A DNA stretch of 15,443 nucleotides from Robiginitomaculum sp. (lineage in GTDB: Bacteria; Pseudomonadota; Alphaproteobacteria; Caulobacterales; Maricaulaceae): assembly GCA_026993275.1 (NCBI GenBank), contig JALWUB010000329.1, positions 1-15,443 on the forward strand. Reading direction: 5' to 3'. The translations under genes were made by a program, and so were the position numbers. Within the stretch, counting starts at the first letter, position 1, and each line of letters opens with the position of its first letter. The notes beneath the pieces were generated by a model that did not search any database, was not told where the DNA came from, and saw only the letters and a list, made by a program, of their open reading frames with translations. This document shows positions 14,799-15,443 of this stretch, one piece after another.

Positions 14799-15227
14799 TC
14801 AGGACGCGGCGTTCTGCGCGCATTTGGCGCACACGCCATAATGCTCGACAACGCTGCGCTTGACCTTGAAGCCCTTTGGCTTGTTCTCCTGGCCGGGGCG
14901 CGCGCCCAGCACTTCGCTGACCGAGGCGCAGCGCTCGCACACATAGAGCACGGCGGCATGGCCATGGCCTGCCTGCGGGCAGGCCACATAGGCATTGAGG
15001 GCCTCGACCTTGTGCACCAGGCCCGCTTCCATGAGAAAATCCAGCGCCCGGTACACCGTTGGCGGCTTGGCATTGGTGCGGCTGCGGTCAATCTGCGAGA
15101 GCAGGTCATAGGCCTTGACCGGCCCCCCGGCGCGCGCCACCAGGTCCAGCACCCGGCGCCGCAGGGGCGTCAGGCGCACACCCGCTTGCGCGCACAGTCT
15201 CTCGGCTTCGGCAAGAATGTCACTCAT
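14799..15227 (-). CDS. zur: Zinc-responsive Fur-family repressor (Zur)
   Basis: A 142-residue metalloregulator. The N-terminal winged helix holds VRLTPLRRRVLDLVARAGGPVKAYDLL and the recognition helix NAKPPTVYRALDFLMEAGLVHKVE (about 52-75); KPPTVYRALDFL and the following LNAYVAC are typical of Zur rather than Fur, Mur, Irr or PerR. The dimerisation domain has Cys83 and HGH at 88-90, two CxxC pairs for structural zinc (Cys97/Cys100 in YVCERC, Cys133/Cys136 in VCAKC) and no extra heme motif. With zinc bound, Zur represses zinc import genes. ATG 15227 with a GGAG upstream gives the family N-terminus MSDILAEAERL; an in-frame GTG at 15245 overlaps the upstream gene and is less likely. No znuABC genes are visible. 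A weak hairpin, GCGTC/GACGC at 14794-14807, covers the stop codon. Confidence 0.9.
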   Translation of the reverse strand: MSDILAEAERLCAQAGVRLTPLRRRVLDLVARAGGPVKAYDLLSQIDRSRTNAKPPTVYRALDFLMEAGLVHKVEALNAYVACPQAGHGHAAVLYVCERCASVSEVLGARPGQENKPKGFKVKRSVVEHYGVCAKCAQNAAS

Positions 15228-15241
15228 GCTGGCTCCGCTCT

Positions 15242-15443
15242 TCACCTGCCCGGCACGATACCATGTTCTGCGGCCATGTCAGCACCCCGGCCGGCATGGA
15301 TGCGCGCCGTCAACTCCTTGAGGAGTTTCACCGCCACCGCCGCGGTCATGCCATTGATATCGCGCGCCGGGTTGAGTTCGACAATATCCGCCCCCACGAC
15401 CGGCCCGGGCAGGGCGGCAATAAGGGCCAGCACCTCGCGCACG
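15242..15443 (-). CDS. Arginase/agmatinase-family ureohydrolase, C-terminal fragment
   Basis: The last 66 codons of a gene whose start lies beyond the right edge; the stop is TGA at 15242-15244. The sequence VVGADIVELNPARDINGMTA, followed by AVAVKLLKELTARI, is the final strand and helix of the ureohydrolase fold, with the conserved Glu of the D-x-V-E-x-N-P motif. Ureohydrolases use two manganese ions to hydrolyse arginine, agmatine or formimidoylglutamate and release urea or formamide. The NPARDINGMTA version and KLLKEL helix look more like arginase (rocF type) than agmatinase, but the specificity loops are outside the window. The stop lies 14 bp before the zur start, so they are probably on one transcript. 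Confidence 0.8.
   Translation of the reverse strand, partial: VREVLALIAALPGPVVGADIVELNPARDINGMTAAVAVKLLKELTARIHAGRGADMAAEHGIVPGR

Noticed and set aside
14794..14807. Hairpin GCGTC-TCAG-GACGC at the end of zur as a terminator
   Set aside because: Only five base pairs and no U tract on the minus strand; too weak to call.
1..15443. CRISPR arrays, tRNA/rRNA genes, insertion sequences, phage or defence genes
   Set aside because: No regularly spaced direct repeats, cloverleaf-like stretches, transposase or integrase motifs, or defence domains were seen. The ars operon could have been acquired by transfer, but its base composition matches its neighbours apart from the AT-rich promoter.

Overview
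The window is about 15.4 kb of gene-dense, GC-rich chromosomal DNA from what looks like an alphaproteobacterium. The signs are the high-GC codon use, an alphaproteobacterial-type intergenic palindrome (7651-7755), a Bpt/Ate-type aminoacyl-tRNA-protein transferase, a Zur-type Fur regulator, a TakP-like TRAP binding protein and promoter-like sites of the form TTGCCG-N17-TAGNNT. I see no rRNA, tRNA, CRISPR array, phage gene or insertion sequence. The genus cannot be fixed from sequence alone.

Layout. The left edge holds the 3' end of an M18 aminopeptidase (+). Facing it is a tightly packed minus-strand run, reading from 5073 down to 314: an SLC13-type permease with two RCK_C-like domains, bpt, a TRAP solute-binding lipoprotein, a TRAP small permease and a DUF1622 membrane protein. 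The DUF1622 frame is broken by an apparent one-base insertion near 412-414. Upstream, also on the minus strand, is an MDR-family NADP-dependent oxidoreductase. It diverges from a secreted, metal-dependent amidohydrolase/peptidase (+). That gene converges on an APC-family amino-acid permease (-), and the dyad repeat sits between them and provides the permease's stop codon.

The centre is a compact arsenic-resistance operon, arsR-acr3-arsC (9193-10969, +). Its genes overlap by 1 and 4 nt, it may have a leaderless arsR message, and a clear intrinsic terminator follows. To the right on the plus strand are a FATP-type acyl-CoA synthetase, a 70-codon gene of unknown function and an HSL-type esterase, which suggest lipid or ester catabolism. 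The right end is minus strand: the 3' end of an arginase/agmatinase-family gene, zur just behind it, and a single-domain receiver protein that has lost its phosphorylation residues.

The clearest functional unit is the arsenic operon: ArsC reduces arsenate, Acr3 exports arsenite, ArsR senses it. The M18 peptidase, amidohydrolase, APC permease and arginase-family enzyme fit peptide and amino-acid use, but nothing in the sequence ties them into one pathway. I did not find a convincing new defence or mobile system. The observations most worth a second look are the frameshifted DUF1622 gene, the TRAP pair without a large permease, the repeat that ends a gene, the leaderless arsR architecture and the pseudo-receiver next to zur.
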